From assembly GCF_000429445.1 (NCBI RefSeq), contig NZ_AUBW01000016.1:1-64000 (forward strand): DNA of 64,000 bases, in the 5' to 3' direction. The notes beneath the pieces are model-generated. The model worked only from the letters and a program-made list of their open reading frames with translations. It was not told the DNA's origin and did no database searches. Below, piece after piece: positions 1-9,400 of this stretch (position 1 is the stretch's first letter; each line of letters begins with the position of its first letter). The DNA is from Algoriphagus terrigena DSM 22685 (GTDB taxonomy: Bacteria; Bacteroidota; Bacteroidia; Cytophagales; Cyclobacteriaceae). The position numbers and the translations under genes were made by a program.

Positions 1-227
1 ACATAATACACAGGTTTCCAATAAACGCCTGTGCTTTCCATAGCAACATGGGTTACTCCTTGGTTTTGAAGCCAACCGATCAGCTTCTCCAGATCCTGGG
101 TATGGGTGGCAAAGGTTAACGTCTGCTCTGGCAGATCTTTTCCTGAAACGGTGGCAACTACCGTGTCGCGATGAACATCAAGGCCGCAGCCTCGTTCAAT
201 GAGTTGGGGAAATTCTATCATGTCCAT
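1..227 (-). CDS. IS110-family transposase, N-terminal part (cut by window edge)
   Basis: About 75 N-terminal residues are present; the rest lies left of base 1. The reading begins MDMIEF and contains GLDVHRDTVVATV, with the first acidic residue of the DEDD-type catalytic fold, followed by the motif ESTGVYWKPVYYV, which is characteristic of IS110-type transposases. IS110 enzymes combine a RuvC-like N-terminal DEDD nuclease domain with a C-terminal serine-containing domain, and some use a bridge RNA from the element's non-coding end. The ATG at 227 was chosen; another ATG lies in frame at 221. Whether the element is intact cannot be judged. No obvious element end was seen between 228 and 354. 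Confidence 0.85.
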   Translation of the reverse strand, partial: MDMIEFPQLIERGCGLDVHRDTVVATVSGKDLPEQTLTFATHTQDLEKLIGWLQNQGVTHVAMESTGVYWKPVYY

Positions 228-354
228 ATCGTAAATAAGTTGTGGTAACTCCTTTTACGACTTTCATGGCTGTGGGTGAATTTCCCTAATTCATATAAGT
301 TTTATTGGTATGTCCATGATTTTTTGCCTTTTGTCAAATTATACACTCCACGTC

Positions 355-1137
355 CTATTCATAAAAAAACTCCGCATAATTTTTCCGCTGAAAGAAAAGA
401 TAGGGATCAAACTCAAACTGAGCGACGAGCCTGCCCTGCTCATCGTAGATATATCGATGCCAATCCTGCCTTTGCCCTTCCAACCTCCCATATTGAGTCG
501 CCTCTTTCGCCACTAATCGCTCTCCCTCATAGCGATAAAACATGTAGTCGGTTTCAAACTCCTCCTGGGTTTTAATATGCCGCCACTCACGCGCAATCCT
601 CCCCTCTTCGTCATAGGCATACCTGAGTATTTCTACTCCATTTCCAGCAGGACTTTCTATACCAGTCAATCTGCCGTTGGCATCATATCGGTAGGTAAGA
701 GTTAAAGTGCGCGGACTTTCTGGTGAGACAGTATGCCTTTCTATCAACTTCCCTTCCAAGTCATAGCTATACTCAGCTGTCTGCGTCCACTCCGGCGACA
801 TCCCGCTTCGATACCTGAAGGCATGGCTGGACTGCAGCTTTTCGTCCTTATAATTCTGCAAGGAGATCTCCAAGGTATCTCCTCCAGCGCTTTTGCGAAC
901 AAGATATCTAACACCTCCCCCAACTGGATAATAAGAATCTAAAATCGCAGATGGTCTCCGCGGCTCACAGCAATAATTGACTGTCCGCACTACCTTTCCC
1001 GTGCCCGTGGCCAGTGGCATTTTCATCACTTCCAGGAGCTGCTCCTCCAAGGTGAGCGGCTCGGACATTGGAGCTTCGGTCTCGTCACAACCCGCAAGGA
1101 AAATCAAGCCGATCACAAAGACGATGAGATGTCTCAT
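355..1137 (-). CDS. YD-repeat lipoprotein
   Basis: A 260-residue protein of unknown function. The N-terminus is a lipoprotein signal (MRHLIVFVIGLIFLAGC) with lipobox LAGC, so it is probably anchored in an envelope membrane. The body carries several YD/RHS-type segments: YSYDLEGKLIERH, YRYDANGRLTGIE, YAYDEEGRIAREW and YIYDEQGRLVAQF, spaced roughly 25-45 residues apart. YD repeats normally build beta-strand shells or carbohydrate-binding surfaces in Rhs/Tc toxins, but here there is no toxin domain and the protein is short. It stands alone, with a terminator on its upstream side belonging to the neighbouring TPM gene. Confidence 0.75.
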   Translation of the reverse strand: MRHLIVFVIGLIFLAGCDETEAPMSEPLTLEEQLLEVMKMPLATGTGKVVRTVNYCCEPRRPSAILDSYYPVGGGVRYLVRKSAGGDTLEISLQNYKDEKLQSSHAFRYRSGMSPEWTQTAEYSYDLEGKLIERHTVSPESPRTLTLTYRYDANGRLTGIESPAGNGVEILRYAYDEEGRIAREWRHIKTQEEFETDYMFYRYEGERLVAKEATQYGRLEGQRQDWHRYIYDEQGRLVAQFEFDPYLFFQRKNYAEFFYE

Positions 1138-1253
1138 TCTTTCAATTTAAAAGTGAATTAAAGCCTTAACGCATACGATATCAACAAATTATCTGATATA
1201 CACTTAAAAAGCAAGTTTTGATGAGTGTCCTGGTACTTGTGAATGCCAGAAAA

Positions 1254-1280
1254 CAAAAAAGCACCTCTTACGAAGTGCTT
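1254..1280 (-). terminator. Rho-independent terminator of the lemA-TPM operon
   Basis: On the minus strand AAGCACTTC, a short loop and GAGGTGCTT form a near-perfect stem followed by a run of T (the A-run at 1254-1260 on the plus strand). It lies 34 bases after the stop of the downstream TPM gene. Confidence 0.75.
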
Positions 1281-1313
1281 TTCTCTTATTGAATTATTGA
1301 TTTGCTTCGATGG

Positions 1314-2132
1314 TTACCAACTCCCGCCAGCTCCGCCGCCGCCAAATCCACCGCCGCCGAAGCCACCAAATCCACCGCCACCACCGAAGCCTCCACCACC
1401 GAATGATCCGCGGCCCGAGGAGAAGTCGCCAAACTTGCCGCCGCGTCCTCCTCCCAGCATATTGGCCAGCATGATCGTCGTCCAGAGGTCGACCCCTCCG
1501 CCTCTTCCGCCCATGTGGTTGTCGTTGTCTTTTCGGTTTTTGATCAAGGGAAGGATCACAAACAGGACGATAAAGAGCAGGATAAAGAAGATTGCTCCGC
1601 CGTGGTTTCCTTCTGACTCGACGTCTTCTGCCTTGTACTCACCGGAAGCCAGCTTGAAGATCATGTCTGTGGCCTGATCCAAGCCTTGGTAGTAGGCCTC
1701 CATCTTGAAGTTTGGGATGATGAGATTGGTGACGATCCGCTTGGCAAGTGCATCAGGCACCGCACCTTCCATGCCGTATCCGGTAGCGATGAAGACGTTC
1801 CGGTCGTCCATCGCCGCCAAGATTAAGATCCCGTTGTCGTTGTTGGCACCGCCGATTCCCCAAGCCTGCGCAAGCCGCTGACTGTAGTCTGCGATCTCAT
1901 AATCACCCGTCGACCGCATCATGACGATGGCAATCTGGGTGGAGGTACTGTCATTATAAGCCACCAGTTTTTGCTCGAGGCGAGCGACTTCGTCCGCGGA
2001 AAGAGATCCTGTAAAGTCAGTCACCAAGCGTGGAGGATTGGGAACAGGTGGAAAATCCTGCGCGTAGATCTGTCCGATGAAAAGGGCAAAAAACACGAGG
2101 AATAGTGGCTTCTTAGCCGAAAGATACGTCAT
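1314..2132 (-). CDS. TPM-domain membrane protein, YgcG-like, with glycine-rich tail
   Basis: About 272 residues from the ATG at 2132, which gives a clean signal peptide (MTYLSAKKPLFLVFFALF...IYAQ). An upstream in-frame ATG at 2192 would give a non-hydrophobic leader deep inside the preceding gene and is less likely. The TPM (TLP18.3/Psb32/MOLO-1) domain follows, starting LVTDFTGSLSADE and including IAIVMMRS and GILILAAMDDRNVFIATGYG. A transmembrane helix (AIFFILLFIVLFVILPLI) comes next, then a tail of GGGGFGG-type repeats. Family members are linked to photosystem repair in plants and to envelope functions in bacteria, but the biochemical role here is unknown. The gene overlaps the upstream TPM gene by 20 bases and is the last gene of the lemA operon. 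Confidence 0.85.
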   Translation of the reverse strand: MTYLSAKKPLFLVFFALFIGQIYAQDFPPVPNPPRLVTDFTGSLSADEVARLEQKLVAYNDSTSTQIAIVMMRSTGDYEIADYSQRLAQAWGIGGANNDNGILILAAMDDRNVFIATGYGMEGAVPDALAKRIVTNLIIPNFKMEAYYQGLDQATDMIFKLASGEYKAEDVESEGNHGGAIFFILLFIVLFVILPLIKNRKDNDNHMGGRGGGVDLWTTIMLANMLGGGRGGKFGDFSSGRGSFGGGGFGGGGGFGGFGGGGFGGGGAGGSW

Positions 2133-2547
2133 CCGAAAGTTCGTTTGTGTCGCCGGTCTTGTCAAAGGGGAAGTGAGCCCCCAGTTGATCACCCGCGAGG
2201 TGAATGCCCGCGATGAGGCCTTGTGTAAATTTTCCCTGGCGGAAATTGGAAGCCATCAACTCCTTGGTGCTCTCCCAAAAATCCGCTGGAACCGCCGAAT
2301 TGATGCCCGCGTCGCCCAGGATGGCAAACTTGTGATCCAAGACCGCCAGATAGATCAATACGCCGTTTCGGTCTTTGGTTTGGTACATCTTCAAGGTCTC
2401 GAATACCTCCGCCGCTCTGTCCAGGACGTTGCCTTTGCAGTTGTTTTCGATGTGAACTTGGATCTCTCCGGAAGTCCGGGTCTCAGCCGACTGGATCGCA
2501 GTCTTGATCTGTTCCTTTTCTTCCGGAGAAAATAATTTTTCAGCCAT
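2113..2547 (-). CDS. Cytoplasmic-type TPM-domain protein
   Basis: A 144-residue TPM-domain protein without a signal peptide or membrane helix. It starts MAEKLFSPEEKEQIKTAI; TSGEIQVHIENNC and NGVLIYLAVLDHKFAILGD correspond to the central strands of the TPM fold. It sits 2 bases downstream of lemA and overlaps the larger TPM gene by 20 bases, so the three genes are probably translated from one transcript. The lemA-TPM-TPM arrangement is common in Bacteroidota, with one short soluble and one membrane-anchored, glycine-rich TPM protein. The function is not established. Confidence 0.85.
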   Translation of the reverse strand: MAEKLFSPEEKEQIKTAIQSAETRTSGEIQVHIENNCKGNVLDRAAEVFETLKMYQTKDRNGVLIYLAVLDHKFAILGDAGINSAVPADFWESTKELMASNFRQGKFTQGLIAGIHLAGDQLGAHFPFDKTGDTNELSDDVSFG

Positions 2548-2549
2548 AA

Positions 2550-3140
2550 TTAGAATTGTACAGTTGGGGCGTTTTCAGCTCCTTCAGAAGCTTGGAACGT
2601 TCCTTTGGTTTCAAAGCCATACCAGCCCGCGAAGAGGTTGTTGGGGAAGGTTCGGATGAGTGAGTTATAGCCGACCACCGATTCGTTGAAGTTCCTTCTC
2701 GCGACCGCGATTCTGTTTTCTGTACCTTCCAGCTGAGCTTGTAGCTCCAGAAAGTTTTGATTTGCTTTCAGGTCAGGATATTTCTCCACCGTCACCAAGA
2801 GTCTGCTCAATGCACCGGAAAGCTGATCCTGAGCCTGCTGGAATTGCTGCAGCTTCTCGGGAGTCAGATTGGTGGGATCGATGGTCATCGAAGTAGCTTT
2901 GGCACGTGCCTCTACGACGCCCGTAAGCGTCTCCTGCTCAAATTCCGCATAACCTTTAACTGTGTTTACCAAGTTAGGGATCAGATCGGCGCGACGCTGA
3001 TACTGTGTTTCTACTTCCGCCCATTGGCCATTGACCTGCTCTTCGGTCTGGACAAACTGGTTGTAACTACCGACAGCTTTTGTATAGAGATAGATACCCA
3101 ATACAAGCACGATACCAACGGGGATGAGAAATTTTTTCAT
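2550..3140 (-). CDS. lemA: LemA family protein
   Basis: A 196-residue LemA-family protein. An N-terminal membrane anchor (FLIPVGIVLVLGIYLYT) precedes the conserved helical domain with QYQRRADLIPNLVNTVKGYA, the family signature, followed by EQETLTGVVEARAKA and LLVTVEKYPDLKANQNF. LemA proteins form a long helical bundle exposed outside the inner membrane; their function is not firmly known. It is the first gene of the lemA-TPM-TPM operon. The long N-terminal helix and overall length match the family. Confidence 0.93.
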   Translation of the reverse strand: MKKFLIPVGIVLVLGIYLYTKAVGSYNQFVQTEEQVNGQWAEVETQYQRRADLIPNLVNTVKGYAEFEQETLTGVVEARAKATSMTIDPTNLTPEKLQQFQQAQDQLSGALSRLLVTVEKYPDLKANQNFLELQAQLEGTENRIAVARRNFNESVVGYNSLIRTFPNNLFAGWYGFETKGTFQASEGAENAPTVQF

Positions 3141-3327
3141 AGTGAGTTTGTTGTGTTAAAAACGAATTGTTACACGGAATTGCCGACAATGTGTTTAAAT
3201 CCCAGATCAAAGTTACCCAAATAATTTATCCCGAGAGAATCTCCGATACAGCGGCAACATCAAAATGACACGGGCATCGAAGATCTTTCGCTTGCTGCGG
3301 ACCGTTGATGGTCGTCTGTGGACAATC

Positions 3328-4584
3328 TTAAATCTGCTTTTTCAGAAAAATACTCACCTTGTAATCGGAGAATTTTGCCAGGTCATTGTCTATGTACCTT
3401 CTCATCTCCAGCTCGATTTCCCGACCTTCTTCGGAGCGGAGGAGCTTGAAAATCTCCGACAGTTCCCAAAGGAAAGTAGGCACTCGGTTGATGGAGAGGA
3501 TCTCGTCAAATGCCAAAACGCCTGTCTTGTAAGCCGGAGAGCCTTCGCGGACCTCGCTTATAAAAAATCGGTTATCGTCATTTGGGACTTTTTTGATGAT
3601 CAAACCACTCATGTCAAATTCAAAGGGCGCATAAAAATTTTCCCCTTTGCGGAGCATAGCCCGATTTCGCGGGTAGTCCAGCACCAGCGTGGTTCGGCCG
3701 AGGACTTCAGCTCCCAAACTGCCCTGTCTCCCTGTCGCAAGGATTAGATTACTGAAAGACGTCTTGTCCGGGTAGGACGTGAGTACATCCTTCATCACCA
3801 AGCCGTGGATATTGAGGCTATTGACCCTGCCGATGAACCCATAGAGGATCCCACCCAAGGACTGTCCGAGCTGAGACTCAATAAAGACCGGAGGCATCGT
3901 GATCTCATCGGTGGTCTCCGGATTGAGCAGCAAGCCATGATTTGCCCCGGTGTCAATGAGCAATTTGGCCTCCAGCTTTGACCCGTCTTTCTGGGTCACC
4001 TTCGCCGTTACATAAGCTTTACTATCCTCTATCGCCATGTCAAATTTGCGGTAAAACAACGGCTTCCATTTCATTGCGCTCCCCCTGTAGAACTCCAGGA
4101 TACCACTATCGTAGTTGATTTTCACCGGATTGAATTTGAAAAACTCGTATCCGATAATCCCATAGACCGGCACACCGATCACCGATTCCAGTTCGAGAAA
4201 ATTCTCCTCCAGCACCAGCAAACTCTGCAAATTTCCCTCCACCTCTCCGAAATCCAAGCTATTGACCGGCGACACTTGCGCCATAATCACGGTGGATCCA
4301 TCGGCTCCGGCGATGCTTAGCCTGCGCGTATACTTCAGACCCAGTGCGTCACCAAGCGCCTTGCTGAACAAAATATTGGAGCGAACTCCCGTGTCCACCA
4401 GAAAATTGATCGGCTCGGAGCCATTGATGGACACCGGCATGATGATCAGGCTATTGGCGGAGTAGAACGGCATCTTGACTTTCCGGACGTCGTCCTTCAT
4501 GAAAAAGCCCGGCACCTGTGCCCAGCCGGAGGCCGCAAAATGAAACAGTAAAACGAGAAGGACGAGTACCTTTCTGTATGTCAT
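3328..4584 (-). CDS. Secreted retropepsin-like aspartyl protease with PDZ domain
   Basis: A 418-residue protein with a signal peptide (MTYRKVLVLLVLLFHFAASGWAQ). Two aspartyl-protease half sites are visible, FLVDTGVRSNILF near residue 61 and LLIDTGANHGLLL near residue 208, each with the DTG catalytic triplet, so one chain may carry a full pair. A C-terminal PDZ-like domain (about residues 325-410) contains VREGSPAYKTGVLAFDEILSIN. The combination fits the Bacteroidota aspartyl protease plus PDZ family, probably acting in the periplasm on unknown substrates. It is monocistronic and divergent from the Fur-family gene. A second, shorter retropepsin-like protein without PDZ lies at 34242. Confidence 0.85.
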   Translation of the reverse strand: MTYRKVLVLLVLLFHFAASGWAQVPGFFMKDDVRKVKMPFYSANSLIIMPVSINGSEPINFLVDTGVRSNILFSKALGDALGLKYTRRLSIAGADGSTVIMAQVSPVNSLDFGEVEGNLQSLLVLEENFLELESVIGVPVYGIIGYEFFKFNPVKINYDSGILEFYRGSAMKWKPLFYRKFDMAIEDSKAYVTAKVTQKDGSKLEAKLLIDTGANHGLLLNPETTDEITMPPVFIESQLGQSLGGILYGFIGRVNSLNIHGLVMKDVLTSYPDKTSFSNLILATGRQGSLGAEVLGRTTLVLDYPRNRAMLRKGENFYAPFEFDMSGLIIKKVPNDDNRFFISEVREGSPAYKTGVLAFDEILSINRVPTFLWELSEIFKLLRSEEGREIELEMRRYIDNDLAKFSDYKVSIFLKKQI

Positions 4585-4792
4585 TTGAGCAGGGATGATC
4601 TCTTTTAAAAGTTAAACAGATTTATGTTATCCTTTCAATTTCTTTAACTCAAAATCAATATAAAGGGCCGGAAGCCAAGTCCAAATTCTATTCAGGTAAT
4701 TTAGATTAAACCCAAATTACCTCAGATTGCCTGCGCTTGTTTGTCAACAAATCTGGAATGCGTCATCTTTAATTTCTAATCATGTGAACCAC

Positions 4793-5272
4793 ATGGCAGA
4801 TACAGCCCTGATAGAAAAAGCAAAGAAGATTTTTGAAAATTTCCTTGTCAAACAAGGAAGCCGGAAGACCCCTGAGCGGTTTTCAGTCATCGACGAACTG
4901 TATATCTTACCTGAGGATGAACACATAGATGTTGAGGGGCTGTTTTTGAAGATGAGGAACAAGGGCTATACCATCAGCCGGGCCACCATCTACAATACGC
5001 TCGACCTGCTGGTGGAAAGCGGCTTGGCGGTCAAGCATCAGTTCAAGGACAAAGTCGCGCTCTACGAACAGGCGCTGACCTATAAGCACCACGATCACCA
5101 CGTCTGCAACCAGTGCCGGAAGATCCGCGAATTCTCCGATCCGAAAATCAACGAGATCAAAGAATCGATGGGCAAAGTGTTTCAGTCCGGCATCACCAGC
5201 CATTCGCTTGTGTTATACGGTGACTGCAAGATCGAAAACTGTGAAAGCCTCATTGGCCAACAGGATTTTTGA
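4793..5272 (+). CDS. Fur-family metal- or peroxide-responsive repressor
   Basis: About 159 residues from the ATG at 4793 (MADTALIEKAKKIFENF). An upstream in-frame ATG at 4727 would add 22 residues lacking family similarity. The N-terminal winged helix contains SRATIYNTLDLLVESGLA, the recognition-helix motif of the Fur family. The dimerisation half has HHDHHVCNQCRKI and, near the C-terminus, GDCKIENC, supplying two cysteine pairs for the structural zinc. Sequence alone does not decide between Fur, PerR and Zur behaviour. The 3' end overlaps the convergent SRPBCC gene by 23 bases. Confidence 0.9.
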   Translation: MADTALIEKAKKIFENFLVKQGSRKTPERFSVIDELYILPEDEHIDVEGLFLKMRNKGYTISRATIYNTLDLLVESGLAVKHQFKDKVALYEQALTYKHHDHHVCNQCRKIREFSDPKINEIKESMGKVFQSGITSHSLVLYGDCKIENCESLIGQQDF

Positions 5273-5699
5273 AATACTTGCGATAGATCGGTTTTCTGTA
5301 GGCAAACTGCGCCCATAAGACCGGAAAAAGCAGAAGGGACATTCCCCAAAAAGGCGCCTCAAAGTCGATTTCATCGCGGATCAGCGATCCTGAATCAACA
5401 GCAATCACCCGGTGCTTGTGCTGCCACTTTTTAAGGAAAAAAGGCAATTCCACTCCTTCGTCTATAAAATAAAACTCCCGATCGGTTGTCAAATCTTCGA
5501 CCACTTTGCTGACCCAGCGCTGTCTGAAAAAAATAAAATTCAACTCCAACGACACATAGTCTCCTTTCTCTGACCCATCAAAAGTCAGTAGCCGGACAGG
5601 AGGAAATGGCGGACTGAGTCTTTTGAAAAGCGACTCACCAAAGCCCGCCTTCACGGCCAGATAGGGCTGCTCGACTGGGGTTTGGATCACCAGCTTCAT
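5250..5699 (-). CDS. SRPBCC-like ligand-binding protein
   Basis: About 149 residues from the ATG at 5699, which overlaps the stop of the cytochrome oxidase subunit III gene in an ATGA tetranucleotide, indicating translational coupling. The pattern MKLVIQTPVEQPYLAVKAGFG... SLELNFIFFRQRWVSKVVED... REFYFIDEGVELPFF... KHRVIAVDSGSLIRDEIDF resembles the START/SRPBCC helix-grip fold found in small Bacteroidota proteins. The family assignment is by pattern and moderate. The C-terminus (PFWGMSLLLFPVLWAQFAYRK) is hydrophobic and basic. The ligand is unknown. Its 3' end overlaps the Fur-family gene. Confidence 0.65.
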   Translation of the reverse strand: MKLVIQTPVEQPYLAVKAGFGESLFKRLSPPFPPVRLLTFDGSEKGDYVSLELNFIFFRQRWVSKVVEDLTTDREFYFIDEGVELPFFLKKWQHKHRVIAVDSGSLIRDEIDFEAPFWGMSLLLFPVLWAQFAYRKPIYRKYFKNPVGQ

Positions 5700-6313
5700 C
5701 GAATTCGGAGGACAAAAACAAGGAACAAAACGATCCACACCAAGTCCATAAAATGCCAATAGACGGTAAAAAGGCGAATCCGCATTTTTTCAAAAGGATT
5801 GGTCATCCAAATCAACTTCTGAACGCCGTCTTCTTGCGTTTTGCGCAACTTCGCCAGTAAAATCACCGCGAAAACCATCGCTCCGACTAAGTGAAAAATA
5901 TGGATACCGCTGAGGACGTAGAGGTAGCTCCCGCTCGGCAGTCCGGTAAACTTGATCCCCATTGCAGTCAGCTCCTTCCAACCTGCAAACTGAAGTACCG
6001 CGAAGACGACTCCCAACAAAAACGTGGCGCGGAGCGAACTCTCGAGCCTGGAAATGTCCTCTTCCTGGCAATGAAGCCGCATCTTGGATGCAGTAAAGCC
6101 CGAAAGAACCAGCACGGCGGTGGAAATCAAGAATGCCACGGGCATCTGAAGACTCGCCGACTCGGGGCGATTTTGGTCTGTGAGAAGAAAAGCAGCCGTC
6201 AAATACAAAAAAATAAATCCGCTTCCCAGCATCCCCAGATAGAGCATTGTTTCATATGGATGCAGGCTTTCGAGGCGTTGAAGCCAAGTATGGTGTTCCT
6301 TCGTTGGGTTCAT
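5696..6313 (-). CDS. Cytochrome c oxidase subunit III-like protein
   Basis: A heme-copper oxidase subunit III family membrane protein, about 205 residues from the ATG at 6313 (MNPTKEHHTW); an ATG five codons upstream is possible. It has about five transmembrane helices: PYETMLYLGMLGSGFIFLYL, a helix around AFLISTAVLVLSGFT, ATFLLGVVFAVLQFAGW, LSGIHIFHLVGAMVFAVILL and FMDLVWIVLFLVFVLRI. The conserved HIFHLVGA and TVYWHFMDLVWI segments are typical of subunit III. The other oxidase subunits are not in the window. It is coupled to the downstream SRPBCC gene and divergent from mfd. Confidence 0.88.
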   Translation of the reverse strand: MNPTKEHHTWLQRLESLHPYETMLYLGMLGSGFIFLYLTAAFLLTDQNRPESASLQMPVAFLISTAVLVLSGFTASKMRLHCQEEDISRLESSLRATFLLGVVFAVLQFAGWKELTAMGIKFTGLPSGSYLYVLSGIHIFHLVGAMVFAVILLAKLRKTQEDGVQKLIWMTNPFEKMRIRLFTVYWHFMDLVWIVLFLVFVLRIR

Positions 6314-6400
6314 AATGTGAAAACACACAGCGGGGTGCTTGGTTCAGAAAAATACCAATTCCTCAAAATTGATCCAGAGAAAGGCCAAAAAAAACTAAAT

Positions 6401-9400
6401 TTGGCACTTCTCTTTCCTATTAACCCTTCTGTTTTGGATCGTCAGTCCCTCCTTACCATCTACCAATCCGACCCGGTTTTTCAGACGCTGGCACATCAGC
6501 TTGATTCGGGAGAAAAATTCCGACTTCAGCTTCGGGGGCTGTCCGGCAGTTTGGACATGGTGCTTTTTGCTTCCTATTTTGAGAAAAAGGGTGGATTTCA
6601 TCTGATCATCGCCCAAGACAAGGAGGAGGCCAGCTATCTGAATTCGGACCTGCAAAACCTGCTGAATACCGAAGAACATCTGATCTTTCCAGGCAGCTTC
6701 AAGCGGCCCTATCAATATGACGAGGTGGACAATGCCAACGTCCTGACCCGCGCTGAGATCCTGAATCACCTTCTGGAAACGAAAGGCGAATCCCGCATCG
6801 TGATCACCTATCCCGAGGCCTTGTATGAAAAGGTCATCAATAAACGGTCCCTCGTGGAGAATACCTTCACAGCCCGTGTCGGCGAGTCCGTCGATATGGA
6901 ATTTGTGACGGAAGTCCTCAGCAGCTACGATTTTGAGCGGACGGATTTTGTCTACGAGCCTGGGCAGTTTGCCATTCGAGGTGGGATTTTGGATGTGTTC
7001 TCCTTCAGCAACGAGCACCCCTATCGGTTGGAGCTTTTTGGGAAAGAGATCGAGAGCATCCGGACCTTTGATCCTGAAACCCAGCTTTCGATCGCCAACG
7101 TGGAGCTGATTTCACTGATTCCTAATGTGCAGACCAAGTTGCTTCAGGAAGTACGTCAGTCTTTTCTGGGCTTTCTTCCTGAAAAAACCACGCTCTGGCT
7201 GAAAGATTACCAGCTGACTGCGGACGTGATGGACGAGTCCTTTCACAAAGCGGAGCAGGCATTTACCCAGATCGTCTCCCAAAGCAACACGGAAAAACTT
7301 CTCCTGAAGCCGAGCGATCTTTTTGATAACGGAAAAGACTTTGCGCAGCTGATCGGCGGCTTTTCGACCGTAGAATTCGGCAGGCAATTCTACCTCAAGA
7401 CCGACACTAAGATATCCTGGGAAAGCCAGCCCCAGCCTTCATTCAACAAGAATTTTGACCTGTTAGTCACCAATCTTTCGGACAACGAAAAGCAGGGATT
7501 CACGAACCTGATCACCGCCGAAAACGAAAAGCAAATCGACCGCCTGCTGGGTATTTTCCAAGAACTGGATCCAACACTTCAGGTCCAAAGCGTGCTCTTG
7601 GGACTCAGAGAAGGATTTGTGGACAAGCAGGGAAAGATTGTCTGCTATACCGATCACCAGCTCTTTGAGCGATACCACCGATACAAGACCCGCGCAAAAG
7701 CTAGCAAATCGAAAGCTCTAACCATCAAGGAGCTCAAGTCGCTTCATCCTGGAGACTTTGTCGTCCACGTGGATTATGGGGTCGGCCGATTTGCCGGTTT
7801 GGAAAAAGTGGACATCAACGGCAAGATGCAGGAAGCCATTCGGCTGATCTTCCGCGACGACGACCTCCTCTATGTCAACATCCACTCCCTGCACAAGATC
7901 TCCAAATACTCGGGGCAAGAAGGACACATGCCCTCCATGTCCAAGTTGGGATCCCCTGAGTGGGAAAACAAAAAATCACGGGTCAAAAAGCAGGTCAAGG
8001 ACATTGCTAAAGACCTGATCAATCTTTACGCGAAGCGGAGAACCGCGGCAGGGTTTACTTTTTCGAGAGATTCGGTCTTGCAGGTGGAGCTGGAGTCCTC
8101 TTTCATCTATGAGGATACGCCAGACCAAGCTTTGGCAACAGCGGACGTGAAGTCCGATATGGAAAAATCCTACCCGATGGATCGCCTGGTCTGCGGAGAT
8201 GTGGGCTTTGGCAAAACTGAAGTCGCAATCCGTGCAGCTTTCAAAGCTGTCAATGACCGAAAGCAGGTGGCCATTCTGGTGCCGACCACCATCTTGGCGA
8301 TGCAACATTACCAGACCTTCAGCGAGCGGCTCGAAAATTTTCCCGTCAAGGTCGAGTACATCAACCGCTTTCGCTCTGCGAAAGAGATCAAGGAAATCGT
8401 CTCCCAAGTCAAGACCGGCGAGATCGACATCTTAGTCGGTACGCACAAGATCGTCAACAAAGACATTGTGTTCCGGGATCTCGGCTTATTGGTCATAGAC
8501 GAGGAGCAAAAATTTGGTGTCAAGGTCAAAGACCAGCTCAAGAACCTCCGTGTGAATGTCGATGTACTGACACTTACTGCCACACCGATTCCGAGGACGC
8601 TGCACTTTTCGCTGATGGGAGCGCGGGATCTATCCGTGATCGCCACGCCGCCACCCAACCGCCAGCCGGTCACGACAGAGATTCAGACCTTCACAGAAGA
8701 AGTGATCCGCGATGCCGTATCGTACGAACTGAGACGTGGCGGACAGGTATTTTTTGTCCACAACAGAGTCGGAGAAATCGACAGTATCGCCAATCTGATC
8801 ATGAAGCTGGTGCCTGACGCCCGAGTCGTCGGCGCGCACGGACAGATGGATGGGAAAAAGTTGGAGAAGATCATGGTCGACTTCATCGATCATGAATACG
8901 ACGTGCTGGTCTCTACCAACATCATCGAATCAGGTCTCGACATTCCCAACGCCAACACCATTATCATCAACCGGGCACACATGTTTGGCTTGAGTGATCT
9001 CCATCAGATGCGCGGTAGAGTCGGTCGAAGCAATAAAAAGGCCTTTTGTTTTCTGTTGACGAGTCCCCTATCCGGGCTGACTGCCGAAGCCAGGAAGCGG
9101 CTCCAGACTTTGGAAGAATTCTCTGATCTGGGAGACGGCTTCAAGGTGGCAATGAAAGACCTGGACATTCGCGGGGCGGGCAACTTGCTCGGTGCGGAGC
9201 AGAGCGGATTCATCACCGATCTCGGATTTGAGATGTACCACAAGATCCTCGACGAGGCAGTTCAGGAACTGAAGGAAAATGAGTTTGCGGCACTCTTTGA
9301 GACAGACCTCGCCGAAAAAGTCAAAGTCCTCGTGCAGGACTGCACCATTGAGACGGATCTGGAGCTACTGATTCCGGAAGAATATGTGACCAACATCAGT

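Noticed and set aside
276..575. 99-codon plus-strand frame
   Set aside because: Overlaps the YD-repeat lipoprotein gene in antisense and has no protein-like pattern.
1243..1677. Proline-rich plus-strand reading frame
   Set aside because: It is the complement of the glycine-rich tail of the TPM protein; GGN codons read PPP on the other strand.
5891..6400. N-terminal extension of mfd by about 170 residues
   Set aside because: It lies antisense over the cytochrome oxidase subunit III gene and its sequence has no Mfd or other domain pattern.
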